A stretch of DNA of 20,766 nt from an uncultured Pseudodesulfovibrio sp. (GCA_947259235.1 CAMYLL010000007.1:1-20766), one strand, 5' to 3'. Shown: positions 6,876-15,033, counted from the first letter of the stretch. Made by a program: numbers and translations. Notes: generated by a model not told the origin, from the letters alone.

Positions 6876-9800
6876 GTGAAGATACTGGTGCTCGGGGGAA
6901 AGAATCTTGACGAGGGAGCGGTCCGCAGCCTGTTTGGCGAGGCGGATATCGACCTTGTCCGCTACGCGGCGGTTTCGCGCGGGGTGCGTCGGCTGGAGTC
7001 GCACCCGGCGCCGCTTGTGGTGGTTGCCCCGGACCCGGCGGATGACACCTGGGCTCGCGCCCTTCGCCGCGTGCGGGAGGAGTATGGGGCGAAACCCGCC
7101 CTGCTTGTTCCCCCGGGCGGGCTGGAATCCGATGACGCCGCGGTGACGCAGCGCGCCATGGAGGGCGGGGCCTTCGACGTGTTTTTCCTGGGCGGGTCCA
7201 CGCCCGGCGATGTTGCCCGCAGTCTGCGCCAGATGGCCTGCCAGAACGGGCTGGAGGACGAGCTGACCAGGGAACGGGTCAAGAGCCGCTGGATCGAGGA
7301 GACCGGACGGTTGGGCTCCTGGGAGATGGACGCCGCGGACCGGGTGCAGTGGTCCGACGGCGTGCGGCGGATATTCGGCGACGACGGCAGGCTCACGGAG
7401 GATTTCATGAGCCTGCGCCAGTTTGTCCTGCCCGAGGATCGCGAGATATTCGACCAGGCCAACAAGGCGACCTTCGAGCAGGGCTGGCCCCTTGATTTCG
7501 AGTACCGGATACTGGACGGCGCGGGCAAGATCCGCCATCTCCACCTGCACCGCCGGGTGGAGGGCGGCTCCGGCGACAAGGTGACGCGCGCCTATGGTCT
7601 GGTGCGCGACGTCACGGCCGAGCGCGAGTTCGAGAATTTTCTCTTCCGGCGCGACGCGGTCATTCAGGTGGTCGGCTCCTTTGCCGGGCGCTTCCTGCGC
7701 GAGCCGGACTGGGAGAGCGGCATCAGCAACGCCCTGAGCGCCCTGGGCAAGGCCTCGGACGTGACCCGGGTGTTCCTCTTCCGCAAGGCGTCCTCGCGGG
7801 ACGATCAGGCCGCCCTGTCAATGACCCACGAATGGGCCGCGCCGGGGATTGCGCCCCTTTTGGGTCGGCCCGAGGTGGAGGACAAGGATTTCAGCCAGTA
7901 CGCCCAGTGGCGGGCGAGCATGCTGCGCCGCCGGGTGGTGGTGGGCAACGTGCGCAGCTTCCGGTCGGACGAGCAGTCGCTGTTCAGGGTTTTCGGGGCC
8001 AAGTCCGTCATGGTCGTGCCCATCTTCGTGGGCCGCCACTGGTGGGGGTTCATCGGGTTCAGCGAGCACCGCGCGGAGCGGGACTGGCAGCCCGTGGAGA
8101 TAGAGTCCCTGACCATGGTGGCCGACATCTTCGGCTCGGCCATCCTGCGCCGCCGGATGGAGGAAAAGCTGGTGGCGGCCAACAGTCTGGCCGAGGAGGC
8201 CAAGACCATGGCCCTGGAGGCGAGCCGGGCCAAGAGCCGGTTCCTCGCCAACATGAGCCACGAGATACGCACGCCCATCAGCGGCATCCTGGGTCTGGCC
8301 GAGATGATCATCACCACCGGCCTGACCAGCGAACAGCGCAAGAACATGGACATGATCCGGGGCGCGGCCCGCTCCCTGCTCGGCATCATCAACGACGTTC
8401 TGGACATCTCCAAGATCGAGGCCGAGAGGATGGAGCTGGCGCCCGAGGACTTCGACCTGCGCACCCTGATGGAGACCGTGGTCGGCCCCTTCATGCCCCA
8501 GGCCGACCAGCGTGGGCTGCTCCTGCGCCAGCGGGTGGACCCGGACGCACCGGCCCGGATTCATGGCGACCCTGACCGCCTCGCCCAGATTCTCGTCAAC
8601 CTCCTGGGCAACGCCATGAAGTTCACCGAGCGCGGGCTGGTGGAGCTCACGGTCAAAGTGGCCGTGCGCGAACCGGAGCGGACCTGTCTGCTCTTCACCG
8701 TCCACGATACGGGCGCGGGCATCCCGGCGGACAAGCTCGAAACGGTCTTTGACAGCTTCACCCAGGTGGACAACTCGGTGCGCAAGAAGCACCAGGGCAC
8801 GGGACTCGGCCTGACCATCGCCAGGGAGCTGGTGGAGATGATGGACGGCGTCATCAGGGTGGACAGCGAGCCGGGAGAGGGGACCACCTTCACCTTCACG
8901 GCCTGGTTCGGCATCCCCGAGAAAACCGAGGCCGAAGCCCCCAGGAGCGCGTCGCCCATGCCCAGGGGGCTGCACCTGAACCTCCTGCTGGCCGAGGACA
9001 ATCCGCTCAACCAGAAGTTCCTGACACATTTCCTGACCATGTTCGGCCATGCCGTGACCGTGGCCGGCAACGGGCTGGAGGCGCTGGAGGTGCTCCGGCG
9101 TCGCGGGCGCGAGATAGACCTCGTGCTCATGGACATCCAGATGCCGGAGATGAGCGGCATCGAGGCCACCCGGGCCATCCGGGAGTCCGATGGCCGGGCC
9201 TTCGATCCCGCCATACCGATCATCGCCCTGACCGCCTACGCCATGAAGGACGACCGCGAGCGCATGACCCGCGCGGGCATGGACGATTACGTCAGCAAGC
9301 CGGTGGACATGAAGGAACTCTCGGCGGCCATAGCGCGCAACACACCCGCCACGGCGTCTCCCAGGCAGGGGACCCCCGTTGTTGGTGCGGAGGGCGCGGG
9401 CCGCAAGGACACGGTCGGCAGGGCCAGGGGCTTTGAACTGGACATTCCCGCCCTGGTCGAGCGGTTCGACGGCAACACGGAAATGCTCGGGGAGATCCTG
9501 GAGCTGTTCCTGCTTGAGTCCGGCCCCCGTCTGGCGGCACTGGACGCGGGCATCGCCTCCGGGCGACCCGAGGATTTGGGGCCCATCCTGCATTCCATCG
9601 CCAACCTTGCCGGGCACGTGCTGGCCGTCGAGGTCATGGAGCGCGCACGCAGCCTTGAAAGCCTGTGCAACAAGGGCAGGATGGCCGAAGCCGTCAAGGG
9701 GGCGGCTGAACTGCGGCCCCGGTTCGCCGGGCTTGTCGAGGCGGTGCGCCGTGGTGCGGAAACGTTGTCAGGCGACTCGGCGTTGCATTTTCCCGTTTGA
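6876..9800 (+). CDS. Hybrid sensor histidine kinase (pseudo-receiver, PAS, GAF, HisKA, HATPase, receiver, HPt-like)
   Basis: GTG at 6876 is preferred as start because ACGGAG lies 7 bases upstream; the frame is open to 6804 but the upstream residues look non-coding. The product has 974 residues. Residues 1-120 look like a receiver fold with its acidic residues, phosphoacceptor Asp and Lys all replaced. A PAS follows at about 140-250 and a GAF-like region at about 258-428. The HisKA has H462 in FLANMSHEIRTP, and the ATPase (about 564-680) has the N box VNLLGNAMKF, DTGAGIP and GTGLGL. The receiver (about 699-818) has D753 in LVLMDIQMPEMSG. A C-terminal HPt-like four-helix region (about 860-960) keeps H906 in LHSIANLAG but lacks the usual Lys-Gly after it. 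No membrane helices are seen. Probably a phosphorelay kinase; its final partner is unknown. Confidence 0.92.
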   Translation: MKILVLGGKNLDEGAVRSLFGEADIDLVRYAAVSRGVRRLESHPAPLVVVAPDPADDTWARALRRVREEYGAKPALLVPPGGLESDDAAVTQRAMEGGAFDVFFLGGSTPGDVARSLRQMACQNGLEDELTRERVKSRWIEETGRLGSWEMDAADRVQWSDGVRRIFGDDGRLTEDFMSLRQFVLPEDREIFDQANKATFEQGWPLDFEYRILDGAGKIRHLHLHRRVEGGSGDKVTRAYGLVRDVTAEREFENFLFRRDAVIQVVGSFAGRFLREPDWESGISNALSALGKASDVTRVFLFRKASSRDDQAALSMTHEWAAPGIAPLLGRPEVEDKDFSQYAQWRASMLRRRVVVGNVRSFRSDEQSLFRVFGAKSVMVVPIFVGRHWWGFIGFSEHRAERDWQPVEIESLTMVADIFGSAILRRRMEEKLVAANSLAEEAKTMALEASRAKSRFLANMSHEIRTPISGILGLAEMIITTGLTSEQRKNMDMIRGAARSLLGIINDVLDISKIEAERMELAPEDFDLRTLMETVVGPFMPQADQRGLLLRQRVDPDAPARIHGDPDRLAQILVNLLGNAMKFTERGLVELTVKVAVREPERTCLLFTVHDTGAGIPADKLETVFDSFTQVDNSVRKKHQGTGLGLTIARELVEMMDGVIRVDSEPGEGTTFTFTAWFGIPEKTEAEAPRSASPMPRGLHLNLLLAEDNPLNQKFLTHFLTMFGHAVTVAGNGLEALEVLRRRGREIDLVLMDIQMPEMSGIEATRAIRESDGRAFDPAIPIIALTAYAMKDDRERMTRAGMDDYVSKPVDMKELSAAIARNTPATASPRQGTPVVGAEGAGRKDTVGRARGFELDIPALVERFDGNTEMLGEILELFLLESGPRLAALDAGIASGRPEDLGPILHSIANLAGHVLAVEVMERARSLESLCNKGRMAEAVKGAAELRPRFAGLVEAVRRGAETLSGDSALHFPV

Positions 9801-9863
9801 GCGAATAACCTTGCAATCATCGGCCCGCGTCTCCGGCGGGACAGTTCATACGGGAGGGAGCGA

Positions 9864-10541
9864 ATGCTGGTCAGAGATTGGATGACGGTGAACGTCGTCA
9901 CCCTTGGTGTCAATTCGTCGGTTATCGACGCGGCGGACATCCTTCGTAATAAGGACATACGGCAGTTTCCCGTGGTCGACGCCCGGAACAAGCTGGTGGG
10001 CATCGTGTCCGACCGGGACATTCGCGACGCCATGCCCTCGAAGTTCATCCCCGGCGACTGTCTCGACGGTCGCGAGGGCGGGCTGAGCACCCTCACCGCC
10101 AGCGATATCATGACTCTGGGGCCCATCACCGTGACCCCGGACACGGCCATCAACGCCGTTGCCGAGATTCTGGTGCGCCACAAGATCGGCGGGCTGCCCG
10201 TTGTGGAGGGCGGCGAGCTGGTGGTGATCGTCACCCAGGCGGACGTGATGCGCTTTCTGTGTGCGGCGTCGGGTTCCGCGCGCTCGGGAACCCAGTTGGC
10301 CTTTCGGCTGGAGTCCCATCCCGGCCCCTTGTCCCAGCTGCTCACGGATGTCCGGACCATGGGGCTGACCTTTACCAGCGTGCTGACGGCCAACGACCGC
10401 AGGCATCTCGGGTTCCGCAACGTCTATATCCGCGTCGAGGGCCTGGGTGAGAATTCGGTGGAGCAGCTGGTGGAAAGGTTTCAGGAGAAGTACGTGGTGC
10501 TCTTTTATGTCAACGAGGGCGTCACGGTGGACGTGCTGTAG
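9864..10541 (+). CDS. AcuB-like protein: two CBS domains plus ACT-like domain
   Basis: 225 residues. Two CBS domains (about 1-62 and 80-135), each starting with the typical DWMT / DIMT motif and containing FPVVD.RNKLVGIVSDRDI and GLPVVEGGELVVIVTQADV, form a Bateman module likely to bind an adenine nucleotide. A C-terminal ACT-like domain (about 145-225) probably senses a small molecule, giving the domain order of AcuB-type proteins. The start is supported by GGGAGGGA about 5 bases before the ATG at 9864. It lies 63 bases after the hybrid kinase and on the same strand, so they may be co-transcribed. The signal and target are unknown; the context suggests a regulatory role and not acetoin use. 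Confidence 0.85.
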   Translation: MLVRDWMTVNVVTLGVNSSVIDAADILRNKDIRQFPVVDARNKLVGIVSDRDIRDAMPSKFIPGDCLDGREGGLSTLTASDIMTLGPITVTPDTAINAVAEILVRHKIGGLPVVEGGELVVIVTQADVMRFLCAASGSARSGTQLAFRLESHPGPLSQLLTDVRTMGLTFTSVLTANDRRHLGFRNVYIRVEGLGENSVEQLVERFQEKYVVLFYVNEGVTVDVL

Positions 10542-10566
10542 CTGCCCGGCTCGTCGGAGCGGGCAG

Positions 10567-10602
10567 CGTGAAGGCCGCGTCCGAAAGGGCGCGGCCTTCA
10601 CG
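10567..10602. terminator. Terminator stem-loop downstream of the CBS gene
   Basis: A perfect 13-bp stem (10567-10579 with 10590-10602), 10-base loop and TTT on the plus strand, 25 bases after the CBS stop. A second smaller inverted repeat (around 10542-10566) precedes it. It sits between convergent genes (CBS plus, CheY-like minus) and could serve both, though a T-run is present only on the plus side. Confidence 0.8.
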
Positions 10603-10624
10603 TTTCCCGCTCCGGGGCCGTTTG

Positions 10625-10993
10625 CTAGTCCGCGAGGGCCTTCTTGACGGATTCCATGAGCTTGCGGGTGTCGATGGGCTTGGTGAAGGTGTCCACGACG
10701 TCGAAGACCTTGGCCAGCTCGACGATGGCCTCGGGGTTGAACGCCTCGCCGCCGGAGATGGCGATGAACTTGTGGGACTTGTCGGACTTGATCAGCTCAC
10801 CCATGACCTGAAGGCCGCCTTTCTTGGGCAGGAATATGTCGATGATGCTCAGGTCGATGGTTTTGTCCTGGAACACGCGCAGCGCTTCCTCGCCGTCTGC
10901 GGCCTCGACCACGGCAAATCCCTCGGCTTCGAGTACCGATTTGATCAGCTCGCGGATCATGGGGGCGTCGTCTACAACCAGTATCGTCTTCAT
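10625..10993 (-). CDS. CheY-like single-domain response regulator
   Basis: 122 residues, a receiver only. D8-D9, phosphoacceptor D52 (in SIIDIFLPKKGG), S80 and K105 are all present, so it should be phosphorylatable. No output domain is attached, so it acts by protein contact or as a phosphorelay intermediate. The ATG at 10991-10993 has AAGGAG about 8 bases upstream. It follows the hybrid kinase stop by only 37 bases on the same strand, so that kinase, with its canonical HPt, is the likely phosphodonor. Nothing in the sequence links it specifically to flagellar control. Confidence 0.92.
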   Translation of the reverse strand: MKTILVVDDAPMIRELIKSVLEAEGFAVVEAADGEEALRVFQDKTIDLSIIDIFLPKKGGLQVMGELIKSDKSHKFIAISGGEAFNPEAIVELAKVFDVVDTFTKPIDTRKLMESVKKALAD

Positions 10994-11030
10994 CGTCGCG
11001 CTCCTTGTCTTTATTGTCGTGATGGTTTCA

Positions 11031-13466
11031 TCAGGTTTTTGTCTCTTGCGCCAGATACTCTAGCGCGGAGAGCGCCTCGGCTTCAAGCGTCTTGTACTCC
11101 CTCGCCGCAGAGGCCCCGTCCTTTTGCTTGCAGAAGAATTCCATCTGCTCGGCCAGCGCGCCTGCCCGCCGGGCCCCCACCGTGCGCGAGGACCCCTTGA
11201 TCGAATGGGCCAGCCGTCGCGCGTTTTCCCAGTCCGCCGCCTCCATGAACCCGGCCAGTTCGGCCAGCTCTCCCGGGATGTCGCGCTGAAAGATGGCGTC
11301 CATGCGGGAGAGCAGATCGGTTCTGCCGCCGAGCATGTCCAGGGCTCCGGCCCGGTCGAAGCGGGTGTCCCTGGACGGCTGGCGAGGCCCGTCCCGGTCC
11401 GCCTCGGGCGCGGTGGGGGAGGCGCTGGCCCCCGCGCTGGCCACGGTGGCCAGGAAGGCGTCGATCTGGATGGGTTTGGCGATGTAGTCGTTCATCCCGG
11501 CCTCAAGGAACCGCTCGCGGTCTCCCTTGAGGGCGTGGGCGGTCAGGGCCACGATGGGGATGTCCGGGTTGAGTGCGCCGGAGTTGGGGTCGCGTATGGC
11601 CCGAGTCGCCGTGATGCCGTCCATGATGGGCATCTGCACGTCCATGAGGACCAGGTCGAAGGGGACGCGTTTGACCGTTTCCAGGGCCTGGGCTCCGTTT
11701 TCCACGGCCGTGACCGTATGCCCTTGCTCCTTGAGCAGGGTTATGACCAGGCTGCGGTTGAGGGCGTTGTCATCGGCAAGGAGAACATTGAGGGGTGCGG
11801 CCTGCCGATCGACTGCGGGCAGCGGTGCGTCACCTTCGATGGCGTCGGGGTCGCCCACCGGGAAAGGAACGGTAAAGGAGAAGGCGCTGCCCTCGTTTGC
11901 CTCGCTCTCGACCTCAAGCCGGCCGCCCATCAGGTCCACCAGGAGCTTGCAGATGGCCAGCCCGAGGCCCGTTCCGCCGTGTTTGCGGGTGATGGAATCG
12001 TCCGCCTGGAGGAAGGACTTGAAGAGCACCTGCTGCTTGTCCTTGGGGATGCCTATGCCGGTGTCGGCCACGGTGAACCGAAGAGTGACGTGCGGTCCGG
12101 GTTCGGCGGAAGGCCGGTTGGCGGTGCGCTCGACGCGAACGCTGACGCCGCCGGTTTCGGTGAACTTGACCGCGTTGGCCACGAGGTTGACGAGGACCTG
12201 ACGCAGCCGGGACGGATCGCCCACCAGGGCCTCGGGCACGTCGTCGCCTATGTCTGTCGTCAGATGCAGCCCCTTGCCCTCGGCGGTGAGCCGGTGCATT
12301 TCGAGGACCGTGTGGAGGTTCTTGCGGAGGTCGAAATCGATCTGTTCGAGAGAGAGCTTGCGTGCCTCGATCTTGGAGAAGTCGAGGATGTCATTGATGA
12401 TGGTCAGCAGCGAGTTGCCCGCCTCGATGACCTGTCTGAGGCATTGTTCCTTGCGTTCCGGGTCGTCCACGCGCAGCCCAAGCTCCGCCATGCCCAGCAC
12501 GGCGTTGAGCGGGGTTCGGATCTCGTGGCTCATGTTGGCCAGGAAGGCCGACTTGGCGTGGGTGGCGGCGTCGGCCTTTTTCATGGCGGCCACCAGCCGG
12601 GTGGACTTGCTGGTCAGCTCCGCGTTGGCCCGTTCCAGTTCGCGGGTGCGGCGGCGGACCTTGTCCTCGGATTTGTCATGGGCGAGCTTGAGGGCGTCCT
12701 CGGCACGCTTGCGGTCCGTGATGTCGATGCCAAGGACCATGATCATGCGCTCGCCCGAGGAGTCCGTCATGGGGCTGCACTGGAGGTGGAAGGTGCGCCC
12801 CTTGATGTCGGTCCAGTCCCACTCCACGGTGCGGTCCGTCTCCATGGATTCAATGGGCGGACAGCCCAGGCAGTCCTGGGTGGAGCAGTTGAGGGCGTCG
12901 CCGCACTGCTTGCCCTTGGGGCTGCCGAAATACTTGCGGAAATAGCGGTTGGCGTAGCGGATGGTCCGGTCCGGGTACAGGTGGTAGACGATGCCCGGCA
13001 GGGACTCCATGAAGAATATCTGCCGCTGCTGTTCGCGGCGCAGGTCTTCGTCCGTGCGCCGGAGTTCCGTGAGGTCCAGGGTGTTGATGGTCAGGCGCGA
13101 GACCTCGCCCCAGGGATTGGTCACCGGGACGATGGAGTGGACCAGGGAGCGCCCGTTCACCTCTTCCTCGAAGCGGATGGATCTGACGCTGTCAATGGCC
13201 TCCCTGATCCTGACCCGGCGCGTGTCCGCCTCGTCGTCGGGGAGCAGCTCGTAGAGGTTGCCCTGCTCAAGCTCGCGGAAGGACTCCATGCCGAACAGCT
13301 TGGCCGCGGCCAGGTTGGCGGCGAGCACATAGCCGCTGGCGTCGATGACCAGCGAGGCCTCCATGGATGATTCGAGGAGGGCCCTGGATGTTTCGTCCAT
13401 GGAAACGTAGGACGTGGGCCGTGCGGGGCGTATCTTGAGTGCCATTGTCTCGATTCCATCGTTCAT
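11031..13466 (-). CDS. Hybrid sensor histidine kinase (PAS, Cys-rich PAS, HisKA, HATPase, receiver, HPt)
   Basis: About 811 residues from the ATG at 13464-13466. The frame is open to 13568, but a perfect TATAAT lies inside that extension, so a start there would sit in the promoter. The ATG at 13443-13445 (GGAA 9 bases upstream) is an equally good start. Domains in order (numbered from 13466): PAS (about 22-135), a second PAS (about 150-262) carrying C188, C194, C199 and C202, a coiled linker, HisKA with H314 in FLANMSHEIRTPLN, GHKL ATPase, receiver with D609 in LVLMDVQMPIMDG, and a C-terminal HPt with H754 in LAHSIKGSSRTVGA. All phosphorelay residues are present. No membrane helices are seen, so it probably senses an intracellular, perhaps redox, signal. 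It is followed by the CheY-like gene. Confidence 0.92.
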   Translation of the reverse strand: MNDGIETMALKIRPARPTSYVSMDETSRALLESSMEASLVIDASGYVLAANLAAAKLFGMESFRELEQGNLYELLPDDEADTRRVRIREAIDSVRSIRFEEEVNGRSLVHSIVPVTNPWGEVSRLTINTLDLTELRRTDEDLRREQQRQIFFMESLPGIVYHLYPDRTIRYANRYFRKYFGSPKGKQCGDALNCSTQDCLGCPPIESMETDRTVEWDWTDIKGRTFHLQCSPMTDSSGERMIMVLGIDITDRKRAEDALKLAHDKSEDKVRRRTRELERANAELTSKSTRLVAAMKKADAATHAKSAFLANMSHEIRTPLNAVLGMAELGLRVDDPERKEQCLRQVIEAGNSLLTIINDILDFSKIEARKLSLEQIDFDLRKNLHTVLEMHRLTAEGKGLHLTTDIGDDVPEALVGDPSRLRQVLVNLVANAVKFTETGGVSVRVERTANRPSAEPGPHVTLRFTVADTGIGIPKDKQQVLFKSFLQADDSITRKHGGTGLGLAICKLLVDLMGGRLEVESEANEGSAFSFTVPFPVGDPDAIEGDAPLPAVDRQAAPLNVLLADDNALNRSLVITLLKEQGHTVTAVENGAQALETVKRVPFDLVLMDVQMPIMDGITATRAIRDPNSGALNPDIPIVALTAHALKGDRERFLEAGMNDYIAKPIQIDAFLATVASAGASASPTAPEADRDGPRQPSRDTRFDRAGALDMLGGRTDLLSRMDAIFQRDIPGELAELAGFMEAADWENARRLAHSIKGSSRTVGARRAGALAEQMEFFCKQKDGASAAREYKTLEAEALSALEYLAQETKT

Positions 13467-13538
13467 GTTTCGGTGCGGAGGTGCGCCATCCTCGCGGTTC
13501 CGCGCCGTGGGCTGCCGTTTGGGTGGCAGGGCCATCTC

Positions 13539-13568
13539 ATTATAGAAATCTAGGGGACGGCGGGTCAT
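13539..13568 (-). promoter_or_regulatory. Candidate sigma-70 promoter for the hybrid kinase/CheY pair
   Basis: On the minus strand ATGACC (13568-13563, 4 of 6 to TTGACA) is followed after 18 bases by a perfect TATAAT (13544-13539). Transcription would begin near 13532, leaving a leader of about 65-90 bases before the two candidate starts. The position argues against the longest possible reading frame for the kinase. Confidence 0.5.
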
Positions 13569-13684
13569 TGGTCAATGGTATTATGTCCAAAGACCGGGAG
13601 TTGGTGCTCGCGGCAAGCCCCCTCCGGGCGCGGCGGGTGGATTCCGGCTGTTTGCAATCCTTCGGGTGGATGATAGGGAGAGGC

Positions 13685-14554
13685 ATGGATCATCAGGGAA
13701 CCATCATCCGACCGCCCAGCGAGGCGGACAGCATCCTGCTCCAGGTGACCCTTGGCTGCTCCCACGGCAAGTGCGCCTTTTGCGGAGCCTACATGGACAA
13801 GCGGTTCGCCATAAAGGACCGGGAGACCGTGGCCCGCGACATCGCCTTTGCGGCCCGCCACTGCCGTCGCCAGCGGCGGGTCTTCCTGTGCGACGGCGAC
13901 GCCATGATCATCCCCCAGGCCCGGCTCCTGGCCCTTTTGGCCGACATCCGCCGGGAATTGCCATGGGTCACGCGGGTGGGGACATACGCCAGCGCCAAGA
14001 GCCTGCGCCTGAAGTCCGACGCCGAACTGGAGGCGCTCAAGGCCGCAGGGATCGGCATCGTGTACATGGGGTTGGAGTCCGGCGACGACGCGGTGCTGGC
14101 GGCCATGGGCAAGAACGGCGACAGCGCGACCATCGTGGAGCAGGGGCGGCGCGCCAAAAAGGCCGGATTCAAGCTCAACGTCACGGTCATCAACGGCCTG
14201 GGCGGCGTGGACGGTTCGCTGGCCCATGCCCGGGCCACGGGCCGCGCCCTGAGCGCCATGGACCCGGACCAGATCGGCGCACTCAGCCTGATGCTCGTGC
14301 CCGGAACCCCGCTCCATGCGCGCTTCGAGCGGGGGGAGTTCGTTCTGCCGGACGCGCGCGGCATGCTGGCCGAAATCCGCGAGATGCTGGCCTGCCTGAC
14401 CCTGACGCGCGGGCTGTTCCTGGCCAACCATGCGTCCAACTACCTGCCCCTCAAGGTGCGCCTGCCCGCAGGCCGGGACGCGGCCCTTGCCGAGCTGGAC
14501 GCGGCCCTGGCCGACGAGTCCCGGCTGCGTCCCGAGTCCTCCCGGCGGCTGTAG
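13685..14554 (+). CDS. Radical SAM protein with a CX4CX2C cluster motif
   Basis: 289 residues from the ATG at 13685, which has AGGGAGAG just upstream; the frame extends further left but without support. The N-terminal VTLGCSHGKCAFCGAYMDK holds three cysteines spaced CX4CX2C, not the usual CX3CX2C. This spacing is found in a recognised group of radical SAM proteins with a GCS..KC.FC signature. The later motifs YMGLESGDD (SAM-binding GxES-like) and LSLMLVPGTPL fit the Elp3/MiaB-type radical SAM barrel. The substrate is not evident: there is no accessory cluster domain, and no neighbour that names a pathway. It is transcribed away from the hybrid kinase gene. Confidence 0.85.
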   Translation: MDHQGTIIRPPSEADSILLQVTLGCSHGKCAFCGAYMDKRFAIKDRETVARDIAFAARHCRRQRRVFLCDGDAMIIPQARLLALLADIRRELPWVTRVGTYASAKSLRLKSDAELEALKAAGIGIVYMGLESGDDAVLAAMGKNGDSATIVEQGRRAKKAGFKLNVTVINGLGGVDGSLAHARATGRALSAMDPDQIGALSLMLVPGTPLHARFERGEFVLPDARGMLAEIREMLACLTLTRGLFLANHASNYLPLKVRLPAGRDAALAELDAALADESRLRPESSRRL

Positions 14555-14606
14555 GCCGCTCCTGTTCCAAGGCGTTTTCTATACATGTTGTAAGCAAAAG
14601 CGGAAA

Positions 14607-14669
14607 CCGCCTTCGGCGGATTTGTCAGGTGATGTCGCCTCCGGCGGCCAAAGGGCTGTAACCCTTTGG
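14607..14669. repeat. Composite palindromic intergenic element
   Basis: A series of inverted repeats lies 53 bases after the radical SAM stop: CCGCC-TTC-GGCGG at 14607-14619, a GC-rich CGCCTCCGGCGG motif at about 14636-14647, and the 8-bp stem CCAAAGGG-CTGTAA-CCCTTTGG at 14648-14669, followed by GAATCCC. From memory, elements with CCAAAGGG..CCCTTTGGAATCCC recur between genes in Desulfovibrio genomes. I cannot confirm copy number here. It may act as a terminator or as a REP-like repeat. Confidence 0.55.
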
Positions 14670-14756
14670 AATCCCACTCTCGCCTTCGGCAAAACTTTCT
14701 TTACCTGAGGGCCTGCTGTCGACCCCACCAACCCGGGAAAACAGCTTACCATGCAA

Positions 14757-14788
14757 GAAGCCCCGAAACCGTTATGGTTCGGGGCTTC
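14757..14788. terminator. Stem-loop in intergenic region (possible terminator)
   Basis: GAAGCCCCGAAACC (14757-14770) pairs with GGTTCGGGGCTTC (14776-14788), 13 bp with one bulged A and a 5-base loop. The flanks are not T-rich on either strand. It could be a back-up terminator for the radical SAM gene or the 3' end of a small RNA. The stretch from here to the terminator at 14975 holds no supported gene. Confidence 0.4.
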
Positions 14789-14970
14789 TCGCATATTTAT
14801 CAACAGGTATGGGAAACGACTTGCTCCTGTTCCCCTCCCTTTCTCTTCTCTCTGTCCCGGCCCGCCGTCGGCCGTATCCGTCGCGTTTGCCCCGGCGCGT
14901 GTTCGCCCTCGTCCCCCACGCGGCTTCGAGCTGTTCCGACAACCGGACAAAGCGTTGCGCAAGCGGCACG

Positions 14971-14999
14971 AAAAGACCCCCCGCCAGCGGCGAGGGGTC
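14971..14999 (-). terminator. Intrinsic terminator of the EAL/HDOD gene
   Basis: On the minus strand a stem formed by 14994-14999 with 14975-14980, extended inside by CGCC/GGCG, is followed by TTTT (14974-14971). It lies 35 bases after the stop of the HDOD gene, the right place and orientation for rho-independent termination. Confidence 0.75.
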
Positions 15000-15033
15000 G
15001 CATTATCGATACGTTATCGTAACTTAAAAGTCT

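Noticed and set aside
7818..9617. A 599-codon minus-strand open frame opposite the first hybrid kinase.
   Set aside because: Composition is typical of an antisense frame and the plus strand carries clear kinase motifs.
11124..13370. A 748-codon plus-strand open frame opposite the second hybrid kinase.
   Set aside because: Same reason: a shadow of a gene with complete PAS, kinase, receiver and HPt motifs on the minus strand.
13439..13684. N-terminal extension of the radical SAM frame back to 13439.
   Set aside because: The extension crosses the divergent promoter region and lacks a ribosome-binding site; the ATG at 13685 has AGGGAGAG and starts just before the conserved part.
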